A stretch of DNA of 64,000 bases, taken from the NCBI GenBank assembly GCA_041390685.1, contig JAWKPL010000001.1, positions 1,054,001-1,118,000 of the forward strand, read 5' to 3'. A program made the position numbers and the translations under genes. Of the stretch, positions 33,690 to 42,299 are shown piece by piece. A model generated the notes under the pieces. The model ran no database searches. It saw only the letters and a program-made list of their open reading frames with translations, and was not told where the DNA came from. Numbering within the stretch: position 1 is the first letter of the stretch; the number at the start of each line of letters is the position of its first letter. The DNA is from JAIBBD01 sp041390685. Its GTDB lineage: Bacteria; Chloroflexota; Dehalococcoidia; UBA2979.

Positions 33690-34430
33690 ATGACCGCGGA
33701 GCAGCCGCCACAGGTCGTAGTCGTCACCGGCGCCGGCACCGGGATCGGTCGTGCCATCGCGATCGAGTTCGGACGCAGCGGCGCCCGGGTCGCGGTCACC
33801 GCCCGCACGCGTGCAGACATCGAAGCCGTCGCCGCCGAGATCTCGGCAGCCGGCGGCGACGCCCTCGCCGCCACGGTCGATGTCGCTGACCCCGGTTCCG
33901 TCGAAGCCATGCTGCGGGACGTCCGCCGCGCCCTGGGCCCGGTCGACGTCCTCGTCAACAACGCCGGCGCTCCGGGGCCCCGCGCCTTCGCGCAGGACGT
34001 CACCCCCGCTGAGTTTCTCCAGGTCATCCAGACGAATCTCTGGGGCACGTTCCTCTGCACGAAGTTCATCCTGCCCGCGATGATCGCCCGCCGCCGCGGT
34101 GTGATCGTCAACATGACCGGCGGCGGCGCGGCCACCGACCGCCCCCTCCGCGGTGGCATCGCCTACGCCTCATCCAAGGCCGGCGTCGAAGGCTTCACCC
34201 GCAACCTCGCCCTCGAAGTCGCTCCCCTCGGCATCGCCGTCAACGCCATCCAGCCCGGCCGTGTCGACACGCGGGGCTTCCCCGCCGCCACCATCGCCGG
34301 CGGCGCCGGCAACCTCGTCCCGCCCGACCACGCCGCCCGCCTCGCCGTCTGGCTCACCACCGACCCGGGCCGCGAACTCCAGGGCCAGACCATCGACGCC
34401 GTCGAATGGGACCGCACCCGCACGGCCTGA
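33690..34430 (+). CDS. Short-chain dehydrogenase/reductase (classical type)
   Basis: The 246-residue product starts at ATG 33690 with a GAGGAGGA site 4-6 bases upstream. The cofactor motif is TGAGTGIG (13-20), followed by NNAG at 90-93 and the YxxxK pair Tyr159/Lys163 in AYASSKAG; the Ser position lies in VNMTGGGA, where Thr143 may substitute. The C-terminal AVNAIQPGRVDT block is canonical, but the chain ends soon afterwards with an unusual QTIDAVEWDRTRTA tail. Substrate unknown; it lies between unrelated genes. Confidence 0.87.
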   Translation: MTAEQPPQVVVVTGAGTGIGRAIAIEFGRSGARVAVTARTRADIEAVAAEISAAGGDALAATVDVADPGSVEAMLRDVRRALGPVDVLVNNAGAPGPRAFAQDVTPAEFLQVIQTNLWGTFLCTKFILPAMIARRRGVIVNMTGGGAATDRPLRGGIAYASSKAGVEGFTRNLALEVAPLGIAVNAIQPGRVDTRGFPAATIAGGAGNLVPPDHAARLAVWLTTDPGRELQGQTIDAVEWDRTRTA

Positions 34431-34564
34431 ATCCCGCTGCCACCCCCGCCGAGGTGATCCGCGCCCACCGCGATACCATCGGACGGATGGCAGCTCTCAC
34501 CTCGACACGCGACGATGCGCCCCGGCCCGCTCCGGACGCGCACGCGCTCGCCAAAATGCCCCAG

Positions 34565-34635
34565 GAACGAAGGAAACGAACGAAACGAATCGCTCCCAGA
34601 TTCGAAATCCGAGATTCGTTTCCTTCGTTTCGTTC
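34565..34635. repeat. A/T-rich inverted-repeat element
   Basis: In this otherwise very GC-rich DNA, the gap between the SDR and the convergent MFS gene contains an element with far more A/T. Its left part (34565-34590) is built of AACGAA and GGAAACGAA units. Its right part (34614-34635) is their reverse complement (TTCGTTTCC, TTCGTTTCGTT). A 13-bp arm, CGAAGGAAACGAA, pairs with TTCGTTTCCTTCG. A small ATTCGAAAT palindrome lies between. It could be a bidirectional terminator or a dispersed REP/MITE-like repeat; a genome search for copies would separate these. Confidence 0.6.
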
Positions 34636-34667
34636 AGGCCCTGAGGACGAATTCGCCGCTTGCCGCG

Positions 34668-36041
34668 CTACGACCCATCCCCGCCCGCCGCGTCCCCCGC
34701 AGCCATCGCCGGCGCCACGCGCGCCTGCTCGAGGGGCTTCGCGAACACCGCCGCCAGCGCCCCGAGACACAGCGCCACCATCGTCACCACGAACGCCGCC
34801 TCGTAGCTCCCCGTCGCATCCACCGAGCGTCCCACGAAGAACGGGATCGCCGCCTGCACCCCTCGCAGCAACAACTGCAGCGACCCGAACACCACCCCGA
34901 ATGCCAGCAGCCCGAACGAGTCCGCGATCACCAGCGGCTGTACCGCTCCCACCGCCCCAAAACCCACGCCATAGATCACCGCGAACACCCACAGCAGCGC
35001 CGTTTGATCCGGACTCCGCACCCCGAGCAGTACCGCGATCCCCGCGACCTGCACGAAACAGATGGTGCCGAACGCCACCCGCGAGGGAATGCGCTCCGAC
35101 AGGTACCCGAAGATCAGCTTCCCGAGCAGCCCGCACGCCCCGAGGATCGTGATCGCCGTGCCGGTCGTGGCCTTGTCGATCCCCACCAGCTCCAGGTGCT
35201 TCCCCAGCTGGTTCAGCACCGCGAAGATCGACACGAACGACGTCACTGAAGTGAAGGTCAGTAGCCAGAACGTCCAGCTCGCCATGCCCTGCGTCCAGAC
35301 CTCGCGGAACGTCCGCAATGTCAGCACGAATGGCGCCGCCAGCAGCCCGGCCACGCCTGGCCATCTCACCGCACGCCGGCCTTCAACTGCCAGCAGCGAC
35401 CTCGCGACCGCCGCCTCAGCACGCCGCTGAGGATGCCCCTCCGCCGCCTCGATGACATCGCGAGGATGATCGCGGATGAAGAACCAGATCAGCACCAGGT
35501 TCAGCGCCATCACGATCACGCCCGCGCCGCCCAGCGTCCAGCGCCATCCAAACGCATCGAACAGGTACGGGACGGTTCGACCCATGATGATCCCGCCGGC
35601 GTTGTTCCCGGCGAGCGCGATCCCCATCATCCGGCCACGGTCGTGCTCGAACCACATTCCGACGAGCTTGCCCGTCCCCACGAACGCGGCCGATTGGCCT
35701 ACCACCAGTAGCCCCTGTGCCAGCCACAGCTGCCACAGCTCGGTCATGAGCGCCTCGATGATGAACGCCAGCCCCACCAGCGGCACGCCGACCAGCATCA
35801 TCGACCGCGGGCCCAGTGTATCGATGCCGCGGCCGATCAGCGGACTGAACAGTGCCAGCGGCAATCCGATCCAGAAGGAGGCGTTGATCGCGGTCAGGCT
35901 CCACTGGAGGTCGGGGTCGTCCTGCCACTCCCGGATGAACAGACTGAATGAGTAGAAACTGATCCCCGTGACGGCGATCTCGGCCACGAAGAGTGTCGCG
36001 ACCACCCAGTAGCCGAAGTAGACGCTCCGCAAGCAGCGCAT
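34668..36041 (-). CDS. MFS transporter, OFA/monocarboxylate-like
   Basis: The 457-residue carrier starts YFGYWVVATLFVAEIAVTG and shows twelve hydrophobic segments with a cytoplasmic loop at about 195-215 (HPQRRAEAAVARS). Motif-A-like loops are GRGIDTLGPRSM after helix 2 and GKLIFGYLSERIPSR in the second half; GMWFEHDRGRMMGIALAGNNAGG is the helix 4-5 signature of the monocarboxylate/OFA group. It is related to the gene at 30392-31678 but not a recent copy. The neighbouring oligopeptide-type binding protein and CoA-transferases hint at organic-acid uptake, which is inference. Confidence 0.87.
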   Translation of the reverse strand: MRCLRSVYFGYWVVATLFVAEIAVTGISFYSFSLFIREWQDDPDLQWSLTAINASFWIGLPLALFSPLIGRGIDTLGPRSMMLVGVPLVGLAFIIEALMTELWQLWLAQGLLVVGQSAAFVGTGKLVGMWFEHDRGRMMGIALAGNNAGGIIMGRTVPYLFDAFGWRWTLGGAGVIVMALNLVLIWFFIRDHPRDVIEAAEGHPQRRAEAAVARSLLAVEGRRAVRWPGVAGLLAAPFVLTLRTFREVWTQGMASWTFWLLTFTSVTSFVSIFAVLNQLGKHLELVGIDKATTGTAITILGACGLLGKLIFGYLSERIPSRVAFGTICFVQVAGIAVLLGVRSPDQTALLWVFAVIYGVGFGAVGAVQPLVIADSFGLLAFGVVFGSLQLLLRGVQAAIPFFVGRSVDATGSYEAAFVVTMVALCLGALAAVFAKPLEQARVAPAMAAGDAAGGDGS

Positions 36042-36117
36042 CCCCCCGTGACCTCACCCGCGAGGTCGCACAGCATACCCCTATTACACACGTGCGTCGG
36101 CGCGTCCGGCCCTGACA

Positions 36118-36150
36118 CGGAGGGAGGACGGTGATCCCGTCCTCCCTCCG
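36118..36150 (-). terminator. Strong hairpin downstream of the binding-protein gene
   Basis: A perfect 14-bp stem (CGGAGGGAGGACGG with its complement, 36118-36131 and 36137-36150) and a 5-base loop TGATC lie 17 bp after the stop of the gene at 36168. No T-run follows on either strand, so it is a GC-type terminator or transcript stabiliser. Confidence 0.65.
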
Positions 36151-36167
36151 CCGCCGTCCGTCGCGCG

Positions 36168-37937
36168 CTACTTGTCGAGCCAGGCGTCCAGCATCATGTC
36201 GCCGATGTCCTGGTAGTTGTTCGACGTACCCATCGCGCCGCCGAAGCGCACGCCTCGCAACCAGGGCTGGTAGGCGTAGAAGCCGCCGCCGGTCGCCATC
36301 ACCGGGTGATACGCCTGGTCCAGGTCGTACTCCCAGATCTGCTTGAGGATCTCCTTGCGCGCCTGGGGGTTCACCTCGGACTGCTGCTTCTCCGCCAGCG
36401 CATCGACCTTCGGGTCGTTGAGGTTCCAGCGGTTGCCGCCCGCCGTGGAGTGCAGGCAGTTGTAATAGTAGTTGTCCGCGTCGAAGCCGATCGTGACCCA
36501 ACCACCGGTCGACACCTCGGGCAGCTTGCGGCCGGTCCATTGCGAGTTGTACTCGGTGTACTCGACCTTCCCGCCCACGAGGGTGATGCCCACGCGCCGG
36601 AGCTGGTCCACAAGCACGTCGTTGGTCTGCTCAAAGGCCTGCGAGTACGGGTAGAACTTGTTTTGCAACTCGAGGTTGCTCACACCAGCGGCGTCCAGCA
36701 GCTTCGTCGCCTCCGCTGCGTTGAACTGATGCCACTGCCCGTAGCTCTCTGGGGTCGGCTCACGGTCGAGGTGGAAGATCCACGGGAACATCGGGAGGAC
36801 CTTCCCGATCCCCGGGTAGACCAGGTTCGCCAGCGCCGTGCGGTCGATACCAAGCGAGATCGCTCGCCGCACGCGCACGTCCTGGAACTTCGGATTCGAG
36901 AGGTTCATCGCGAACCCGCTCGCATGCACGACGGAGCTCATGTTGATCTGCACGCCCGAGTTCGTGGACTCGAGCGACTTCGCATCCGTCGTGTTCGTCA
37001 CCAGGATGTCGCCAAAGTCCGTCTGCCCGGACCGGAATGCCGCGAGGCGCGCGGGCGTGTCCACCTGCAGGCGGAACTCCACCCCGTCCAGCAGGACCTT
37101 CCCCTCCCAGTACTCGGGGTTCTTCTCAAACGTGACACCCTGCCCCGAAGTCGCTTCCTTCAGGATCATCGGACCCGTCCCGATCGCTTTCTTCTCGATC
37201 TCGCCGGAGTCCACCAGCTCCTTCGGGAAGATGGTCTGGTAGGGCGACGCGAGCGGGGTCAGGAAGTCAGCCAGCGGCTTCTTCAGCGTGATGCGCAAGG
37301 TCTTGGCGTCCGGCGCCTCGATCTTGTCCGCACCAACCCAGTACGACGTACTGATGCCCCCGGTCTTGTAGCGCTCGAAGGCGTACCGCACATCCTCTGC
37401 CACGAACGGCCGCCCGTTCAGCGGCGCGATGTTCTGCCACTTCACGTTCTCTTCGAGCTTGAACGTATACACGAGGCCGTCCGGCGACTGCTCCCATGAC
37501 TTCGCGAGTTCTCCCTCGAGCGCGAACTTGAACGGGTGCAGGCGCACACCGCGGTTGAACCCCAGCAGGCGGTTGTACACCATGTTGACAACGCGACCGG
37601 TGCCGCTCGCGGTGGTCTTCGTCGGGTCGAAGATCGACACGTCCGAGTTGACCCCCAGCACCATCGTCCCGCCGGGCTTCGGAGCCTTGTCCGGCTCGGG
37701 GAACTGGTACGGGTAGGGCAGGGCGTCGTCCTTGACCAGCTCCCCTTTGACGGCGGTTGTCGCGGCGCTCGTCGCCGTCACCGGGGCGGAGGTCGGCTCA
37801 TCCTCCTCGTCGCTTCCGCAGCCAATGAGGGCGGCTGCGGCTACGCCTCCGAGCAGCAGGCCACCCCCCTGTAGCACGCTGCGACGACCGAGCCGGCCGC
37901 GGAACTGGAACGCTGTCTCTGGCAGTTGCTCGGACAC
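36168..37937 (-). CDS. ABC transporter substrate-binding protein, family 5 (oligopeptide/opine type)
   Basis: This 589-residue protein starts at GTG 37937. The N terminus carries a twin-arginine motif, GRRSVLQGGGLLLGG, followed by the lipobox LIGC, so it is a Tat-dependent lipoprotein. The SBP_bac_5 fold is shown by GGTMVLGVNSDVSIFDPT, SWEQSPDGLVYTFKLEENVKW, RPFVAEDVRYAFERYK, GTGPMILKE and FRSGQTDFGDI. Such receptors bind peptides, opines, sugars or nickel chelates. No permease or ATPase genes are adjacent, so this is an orphan receptor. A hairpin terminator follows it, and a 142-bp gap separates it from the CoA-transferases upstream. Confidence 0.88.
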   Translation of the reverse strand: MSEQLPETAFQFRGRLGRRSVLQGGGLLLGGVAAAALIGCGSDEEDEPTSAPVTATSAATTAVKGELVKDDALPYPYQFPEPDKAPKPGGTMVLGVNSDVSIFDPTKTTASGTGRVVNMVYNRLLGFNRGVRLHPFKFALEGELAKSWEQSPDGLVYTFKLEENVKWQNIAPLNGRPFVAEDVRYAFERYKTGGISTSYWVGADKIEAPDAKTLRITLKKPLADFLTPLASPYQTIFPKELVDSGEIEKKAIGTGPMILKEATSGQGVTFEKNPEYWEGKVLLDGVEFRLQVDTPARLAAFRSGQTDFGDILVTNTTDAKSLESTNSGVQINMSSVVHASGFAMNLSNPKFQDVRVRRAISLGIDRTALANLVYPGIGKVLPMFPWIFHLDREPTPESYGQWHQFNAAEATKLLDAAGVSNLELQNKFYPYSQAFEQTNDVLVDQLRRVGITLVGGKVEYTEYNSQWTGRKLPEVSTGGWVTIGFDADNYYYNCLHSTAGGNRWNLNDPKVDALAEKQQSEVNPQARKEILKQIWEYDLDQAYHPVMATGGGFYAYQPWLRGVRFGGAMGTSNNYQDIGDMMLDAWLDK

Positions 37938-38079
37938 GGTTTTGGGTACCTCCTCTGTGCGTGCACGGCATCTGGAGACGGGCGCGCGCGGCCCGTCTCA
38001 TGACGGATGTACTTTGTATCACATACGTAACCGGCGTACCAGAGAGGACGTTTGGCAGCACCGTATCAGCGGCCGCCAG

Positions 38080-39399
38080 CTACGGGACGCTGGAGTCGTA
38101 CTCCGTGCCGATGTGCCCCGCGGCCGCGAACGCCCGAATTTCCTCGTCTGTGAAGCCGAGGAGATCGCGATACACGTAGTCGTTGTCCTGCCCGAGCATC
38201 GGCGCGTGCCGTGCCGCGGGGTGAGGCGTCTCGCTGGCCCGCCAGAGTCGACCCACGTGGCGCTGTGTCCCGGTCTCAGGATGTTCGATCGTCTGCCAGT
38301 AGCCCCGGTCATCGAGGTGACGGTCGCGCAACAGCTCGGATTCGTGCAGCACCACCCCGGCCGCGACGCCCCGCGCCTGCAACTGCTGCGCGATCCAGTG
38401 CGCGTCGTGCTCGCGCGTCCAGGTCGCGATCTCCGCGTCCAGCTCGCGACGGTGCGCGTGGCGCTCCGTCATGTCCAAGAAGCGAGGGTCGGTCGCAAGC
38501 GCGGGACGGCCCATCAGTCCGCAGAGCGCTTCCCACTCCGCGTCGTCGCGGCACGCGACCGTCACCCAGCGGTCGGAACCCTGGCAGGGATAGGCGTTGT
38601 GAGGGGCGAGCGACCAGTGGTCATTCCCCATCTGTTGCCAGACCCGCCCGTTCATCGAGTAGTCGAGGATGAACTCGGACAGGAACGGCACGTAGTTCTC
38701 CGCAGTCGCCAGTTCCACGTACACGCCCTTGCCCGTCCGCTCGCGCTGCCGCAGTGCGAGCGTGAACGCGAGCGCCCCACCGACGCCTGAAGCGGCATCC
38801 GCGGGCACGCTGGCCGGCGCGTAGTCCAACCCGAGGTCCGGGTAGGCGCGGATCACCGGATGTCCGGCGATCGCCTCCATGTGGTTCCCGAACGTGCGGT
38901 AGTCACGGTACGGTCCCTCGACGCCAAACCCCGGCACCCGCATGAGGATGAAGCGCGGGTTGATCCCCGACAGCCGCTCCCAAGTGATGCCCAGTTCCTC
39001 GGCATGCGGTGGCAGATTGTTCTCGATCATCCCGTCCGATTCCGCGACGAGGCGCTCGAAGACCTCCTGCCCCTCTGGGCTCGTCAGATCAAGCGTCATT
39101 GAGCGCTTGTTTCGCCCGTGGTGGTTGAACACCGGCGATCGGTTCCACGGATGCTCGCCAGCGCGGTCACCCGGGTACCCCATCCCACTCGTCGCCGATG
39201 TATCGATGAGCGCCTGCGACGGGCGCGCCACGGTGCCGCGGGTGAAGCTCGCGAAGTGGTGCAGCGACTCGATGCGGATGATCTCCGCGCCCCAGTCCGC
39301 GAGGTGCATCGTCGCGTAAGGCCCCGCCCACACGACCGTCAGGTCAAGGATTCGCACGCCGGCGAGGGGCTGGTCGCGTTCGTCAGCCGGCGACGGCAT
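38080..39399 (-). CDS. CaiB/BaiF-family (class III) CoA-transferase, second of a pair
   Basis: The product has 439 residues from ATG 39399, with GAGGAGG upstream. It opens PLAGVRILDLTVVWAGPYATMHLADWGAEIIRIE, the class III signature, in two adjacent segments, and contains SMTLDLTSPEGQEVF and the ERLSGINPRFILMRV block. Where the family has its catalytic Asp (x-DVS), this protein reads GVYVELATAEN, with Glu. The start overlaps the upstream paralogue by 17 bp, so the two are coupled and may form a heteromer, as seen for some two-gene CoA-transferases. Substrate unknown. Confidence 0.87.
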   Translation of the reverse strand: MPSPADERDQPLAGVRILDLTVVWAGPYATMHLADWGAEIIRIESLHHFASFTRGTVARPSQALIDTSATSGMGYPGDRAGEHPWNRSPVFNHHGRNKRSMTLDLTSPEGQEVFERLVAESDGMIENNLPPHAEELGITWERLSGINPRFILMRVPGFGVEGPYRDYRTFGNHMEAIAGHPVIRAYPDLGLDYAPASVPADAASGVGGALAFTLALRQRERTGKGVYVELATAENYVPFLSEFILDYSMNGRVWQQMGNDHWSLAPHNAYPCQGSDRWVTVACRDDAEWEALCGLMGRPALATDPRFLDMTERHAHRRELDAEIATWTREHDAHWIAQQLQARGVAAGVVLHESELLRDRHLDDRGYWQTIEHPETGTQRHVGRLWRASETPHPAARHAPMLGQDNDYVYRDLLGFTDEEIRAFAAAGHIGTEYDSSVP

Positions 39400-40624
39400 C
39401 GCGCACCTCCTCACGGACACCGATGGTGCCCGCGTCCCGAAGCCGCTCAATCTCAGCCGGCGCCATCCCGAGGACGTCGCGCAAGACCTCGACCGTGTGC
39501 TCTCCCAGCAACGGAGCGCGGCGACGCAGTGGCAACGGAGGCTCCGTGTTGAAGCGCGCCTGATATCCGGGATACGTCAACGGTCCCGTCTCCGGATGAT
39601 CGACCGTCTGGAAGAAGCCCCGTTCGACGAAGTTCCGATCAACGAAGAGGTCGGCGGTCGTATTCAGCGGACCGCCGAGGACCCCGTGCTTCTGACATGC
39701 CGCCCGGATCTCTTCCTTCGTGTGCTCGAGCGTCCAGGGCAGCAGGTAGGCGTCGAACTCGGGGACGCGATCCGGGTGCGATCGCGCCTCCAGCGTGGCC
39801 CATTCGGGCTGCTCGAGCAGGTCTTCCCGCCCGATCATGCGGATCGTGAGGCCCAGCCTCGCCGGACCGCTGGTGATCAAGACAAACCCGTCCGCACAGG
39901 GATACGTCCCGGAGCCCACGCCGAGACCGCTCCCGGCCCGTCCGACGATCCGTCCGTTGTACTGGTAGCCCAGCAGCCGTCCCAGTCGCGAGTCAATCGA
40001 GTGCGCGAGCACCTCGAACGCCGAAACATCGAGGTGCTCGCCTCGTCCGCGGCGCTCCGACTGTGTGAGCCCCACGGCGCTCGCCAGCGCGGCGGCATAG
40101 CCCACCTGGTAGCCGGGCGCCCGCCCCGCCGTCTTCAGCGGCTCGCGGCTCGGATCGCCTTGCGAGATCATCGGGCCGCCCATGCCGTAGAGCGTGAGGT
40201 CGGTTCCCTTCCAGTCGCGATACGGCCCAGTCTGTCCGAAGTTACTCACCGAGGTCAGCACCACGCGCGGGTTCACGCCTCGCAACGCCTCGTACCCCAG
40301 CCCCAGGCGGTCCAGGGTGCCCGGCGCAAAGCTCTCAACGACGATCTGCGCGTCACGCACCAGGTTCAGCACGATCGCGCGGCCGTTCGCGTCCTTCAAA
40401 TCGACGACGATCGACCGCTTGCCCGTGTTGAGGGCCAGGAACGCGCCGGAGCGCTCGGGATGCGGCTCGTCCTTCGGAAACGGCCCGAGCCGCCTCGCAG
40501 GGTCGCCGCCGGGCCGCTCGATCTTGATGACGTCCGCCCCATAGTCGGCCAGGACCCGCGTGGCGAACGGCCCCATGGCGTAGTGGGTCAGGTCAACAAC
40601 GCGGACATCGTCCAGAGGAAGCAT
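39383..40624 (-). CDS. CaiB/BaiF-family (class III) CoA-transferase, first of a pair
   Basis: From ATG 40624 (GAGGTGA ahead) the protein has 413 residues. Family motifs are LDDVRVVDLTHYAMGPFATR, DYGADVIKIERPGGD, NTGKRSIVVDLKD, DAQIVVESFAPGTLDRLGLG and, at the active site, GEHLDVSAFE with the expected catalytic Asp. It moves CoA between carboxylic acids by an aspartyl-CoA anhydride mechanism. The partner gene overlaps its 3' end by 17 bp. The pair probably activates an organic acid for degradation, perhaps one taken up by the neighbouring carriers (inference). Confidence 0.9.
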   Translation of the reverse strand: MLPLDDVRVVDLTHYAMGPFATRVLADYGADVIKIERPGGDPARRLGPFPKDEPHPERSGAFLALNTGKRSIVVDLKDANGRAIVLNLVRDAQIVVESFAPGTLDRLGLGYEALRGVNPRVVLTSVSNFGQTGPYRDWKGTDLTLYGMGGPMISQGDPSREPLKTAGRAPGYQVGYAAALASAVGLTQSERRGRGEHLDVSAFEVLAHSIDSRLGRLLGYQYNGRIVGRAGSGLGVGSGTYPCADGFVLITSGPARLGLTIRMIGREDLLEQPEWATLEARSHPDRVPEFDAYLLPWTLEHTKEEIRAACQKHGVLGGPLNTTADLFVDRNFVERGFFQTVDHPETGPLTYPGYQARFNTEPPLPLRRRAPLLGEHTVEVLRDVLGMAPAEIERLRDAGTIGVREEVRDAVAG

Positions 40625-40826
40625 GCCGTCACCTCGGGCGGATGATAACACCTGAGATGGGCAATCACATATGTCGACGGTCGGTAGATAGTGACTTTCT
40701 GAGCGGCGCCTCGCAGAATCCGTCGCCAGACCCGCGACGGATGGCGCGGGCAGATGCGGCCGCCGACATGTGGGAGGGCAGGTCCCCGCCTCGGCCGGTG
40801 CCGTCCTGGCTGGAAGGAGCGCCCGC

Positions 40827-41111
40827 GTGTCCGTCTACTTCATCATTCAAGAGGAGATCCACGACGCTGATGCCCTCGTGGCCTATCGCGAAAAGGCGCG
40901 AGCCGCCTCCGGGGGCGGCAAGGTGCTCGCGCTCGACGATTCCCCGCTCGCCATGGAGGGCAACTGGCACGGCGGCCGCTGCGTGATCATCGAGTTCGAG
41001 GATGAGGCCGCGTTCCGCTCCTGGTACGACTCACCCGCGTACCAGGAAGCGCTCGCCATCCGCCTGGCGGCGACCGACTCACGGTCGGGCCTCGTGCACG
41101 GGATCTCGTGA
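40827..41111 (+). CDS. DUF1330 family protein
   Basis: This 94-residue protein starts at GTG 40827 with AAGGAG 6-8 bases upstream. It shows the DUF1330 pattern: VYFIIQEEIHDADALVAYREK, an acidic strand, GGRCVIIEFEDEAAFRSWYDSPAYQEAL and a closing basic stretch. The family folds like dimeric ferredoxin-like barrels; its function is not established. It is divergent from the CoA-transferase pair, with a 200-bp gap, and is followed by a strong terminator. Confidence 0.85.
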   Translation: MSVYFIIQEEIHDADALVAYREKARAASGGGKVLALDDSPLAMEGNWHGGRCVIIEFEDEAAFRSWYDSPAYQEALAIRLAATDSRSGLVHGIS

Positions 41112-41220
41112 CCGGTGCCGCGCCACCGAGCGTGGTCGCCTACGCTGACCGAGACTCGTCCATGAAGTCATCCTCGAGGAGTCGCGGTGCATCTCCGCGT
41201 TCCCGCTTCAGGAGGACAGG

Positions 41221-41262
41221 ACGAGGAGGGACAGCCCCTTCCCGGAGCTGTCCCTCCTTCGT
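41221..41262. terminator. Bidirectional terminator hairpin
   Basis: ACGAGGAGGGACAG (41221-41234) pairs with CTGTCCCTCCTTCGT (41248-41262), with one bulged base and a 13-base loop. It sits between the + strand DUF1330 gene and the minus-strand gene ending at 41279, serving both. The T content on the + side is slight (CCTTCG). Confidence 0.65.
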
Positions 41263-41278
41263 CCACCCGGCCGGGGCC

Positions 41279-41671
41279 TTATGGCTCGATGGTCCTCACG
41301 ACAGCCTTGCCGAAGTGGTTGATCGCGCGGGCGCCGTTTCGCTTCAGGATATCCGTCGCCTGGTCGCGGGCGTCTGCATTCGAAGCGGGCACCGCGAGCA
41401 CCGTCGACCCTTCACGAGCGGCGTCTTCGTACTCGGCCATGTTGTCCTTGTTCGAGAAGAGCTGCTGCAACCCGCGGACAACCCCGCCCTTCACGCCGTG
41501 CTCCGCTCCGCTGGCGTCGATCGAGTCGCCCCCGTCTCCGTCGCGGTACACCTGGACTCCCTCGAAACCGGAGTCCTGTAGATCACGTTCGGCCATCGCC
41601 GCACGATCAGGATCATCGACGATCGCGATGAGATGATCGGTCGGGTCGGCAATGAAGTCACCGTGCGTCAA
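41279..41671 (-). CDS. YflT/general-stress-protein-17M-like domain protein
   Basis: I start at TTG 41671, because GGAGG lies 6 bases before it; this gives 130 residues. The N-terminal half, HLIAIVDDPDRAAMAERDLQ followed by DSGFEGVQVYRD, matches the heat-induced YflT-like fold. A Gly-rich centre is followed by a second strand-helix unit (TVLAVPASNADARDQATDIL, then GARAINHFGKAVVRTI). The family is linked with general stress in Firmicutes; here the function is unknown. It lies in a run of minus-strand genes with the unrecognised protein ending 21 bp upstream. Confidence 0.6.
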   Translation of the reverse strand: MTHGDFIADPTDHLIAIVDDPDRAAMAERDLQDSGFEGVQVYRDGDGGDSIDASGAEHGVKGGVVRGLQQLFSNKDNMAEYEDAAREGSTVLAVPASNADARDQATDILKRNGARAINHFGKAVVRTIEP

Positions 41672-41691
41672 TGTCCACCTCCGCTCCCCAA

Positions 41692-42156
41692 TCAATCGGG
41701 CCCGAGAATCTCGAACTCCCACTCCCGCTTCAGTGCCTCGATCTGCTCGATGAGCGCGCGCTGCTGGTCGAACGGCAACTCGAGGAACGGGTACCGCGCT
41801 TCGGCCGATCCGCGGTACCGCGTCGCCTCACGCGTGTTCTCGCCACCGTCGATGCGCCGAATCCGCTCGCGTACTTCGCCGTCGGAGACCGTAATCTCCG
41901 CCACGCCCTCGAGTGGCCGGTACACCTCCTCGGGGGCGTAGAAGTACGACGCTGCCTGCTGCAGCAGATCCGCGTACCGGTCAGCGAACAGCTGGTCCTG
42001 CGGCGCGAGCGCATGGAACCATCGGTCGAACACGTGCGGGTCTTGTGTCGGAACGGTCCGATGCTCCTCCACTTTGCCGCGCGGCGTCCGGATCCGGTAC
42101 CGCACAGCGGATGGACGTGCCTCGAATCCCTCTGGGTCAGCCCACTGGTTGTCCAC
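41692..42156 (-). CDS. Hypothetical protein
   Basis: I do not recognise this protein. Translated from GTG 42156 (AAGGA eight bases before), it has 154 residues. It is soluble and rich in Arg, Glu and aromatic residues, with VRYRIRTPRGKVEEHRTV near the N terminus, a helical LFADRYADLLQQAASYFYAP region, and a C-terminal helix, FDQQRALIEQIEALKREWEF, that could be a coiled coil. It has no signal, membrane segment or cysteine cluster. Neighbours on both sides are small minus-strand genes, which suggests one operon of stress or regulatory genes. Confidence 0.6.
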   Translation of the reverse strand: MDNQWADPEGFEARPSAVRYRIRTPRGKVEEHRTVPTQDPHVFDRWFHALAPQDQLFADRYADLLQQAASYFYAPEEVYRPLEGVAEITVSDGEVRERIRRIDGGENTREATRYRGSAEARYPFLELPFDQQRALIEQIEALKREWEFEILGPD

Positions 42157-42158
42157 CG

Positions 42159-42299
42159 CTACATTCCTTCGAAGGCTCCCTCGCGCTTCTGCTGCGGGCA
42201 CCACCTAGCCGGTTCCCGCGTCTTCTGAGGGTCGAAGTAGGGCCTCGGCCGCGGCGATTGCGTCGGCGCTTTCGTCGGTGTCACTGTTCGCTCGGGCAT
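42159..42299 (-). CDS. Possible 46-residue microprotein overlapping two genes
   Basis: An ATG at 42299 is preceded by AAAGGA at good spacing. It opens a 46-codon frame that overlaps the last 95 bases of the gene at 42205-42690 in another frame and stops 2 bp before the GTG of the next gene, so it would bridge the two by coupling. The peptide is basic and Pro-rich (TPTKAPTQSPRPRPYFDP), with one Cys. It could equally be only a leader that brings ribosomes to the next start. Evidence is limited to the ribosome-binding site and spacing. Confidence 0.3.
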   Translation of the reverse strand: MPERTVTPTKAPTQSPRPRPYFDPQKTREPARWCPQQKREGAFEGM

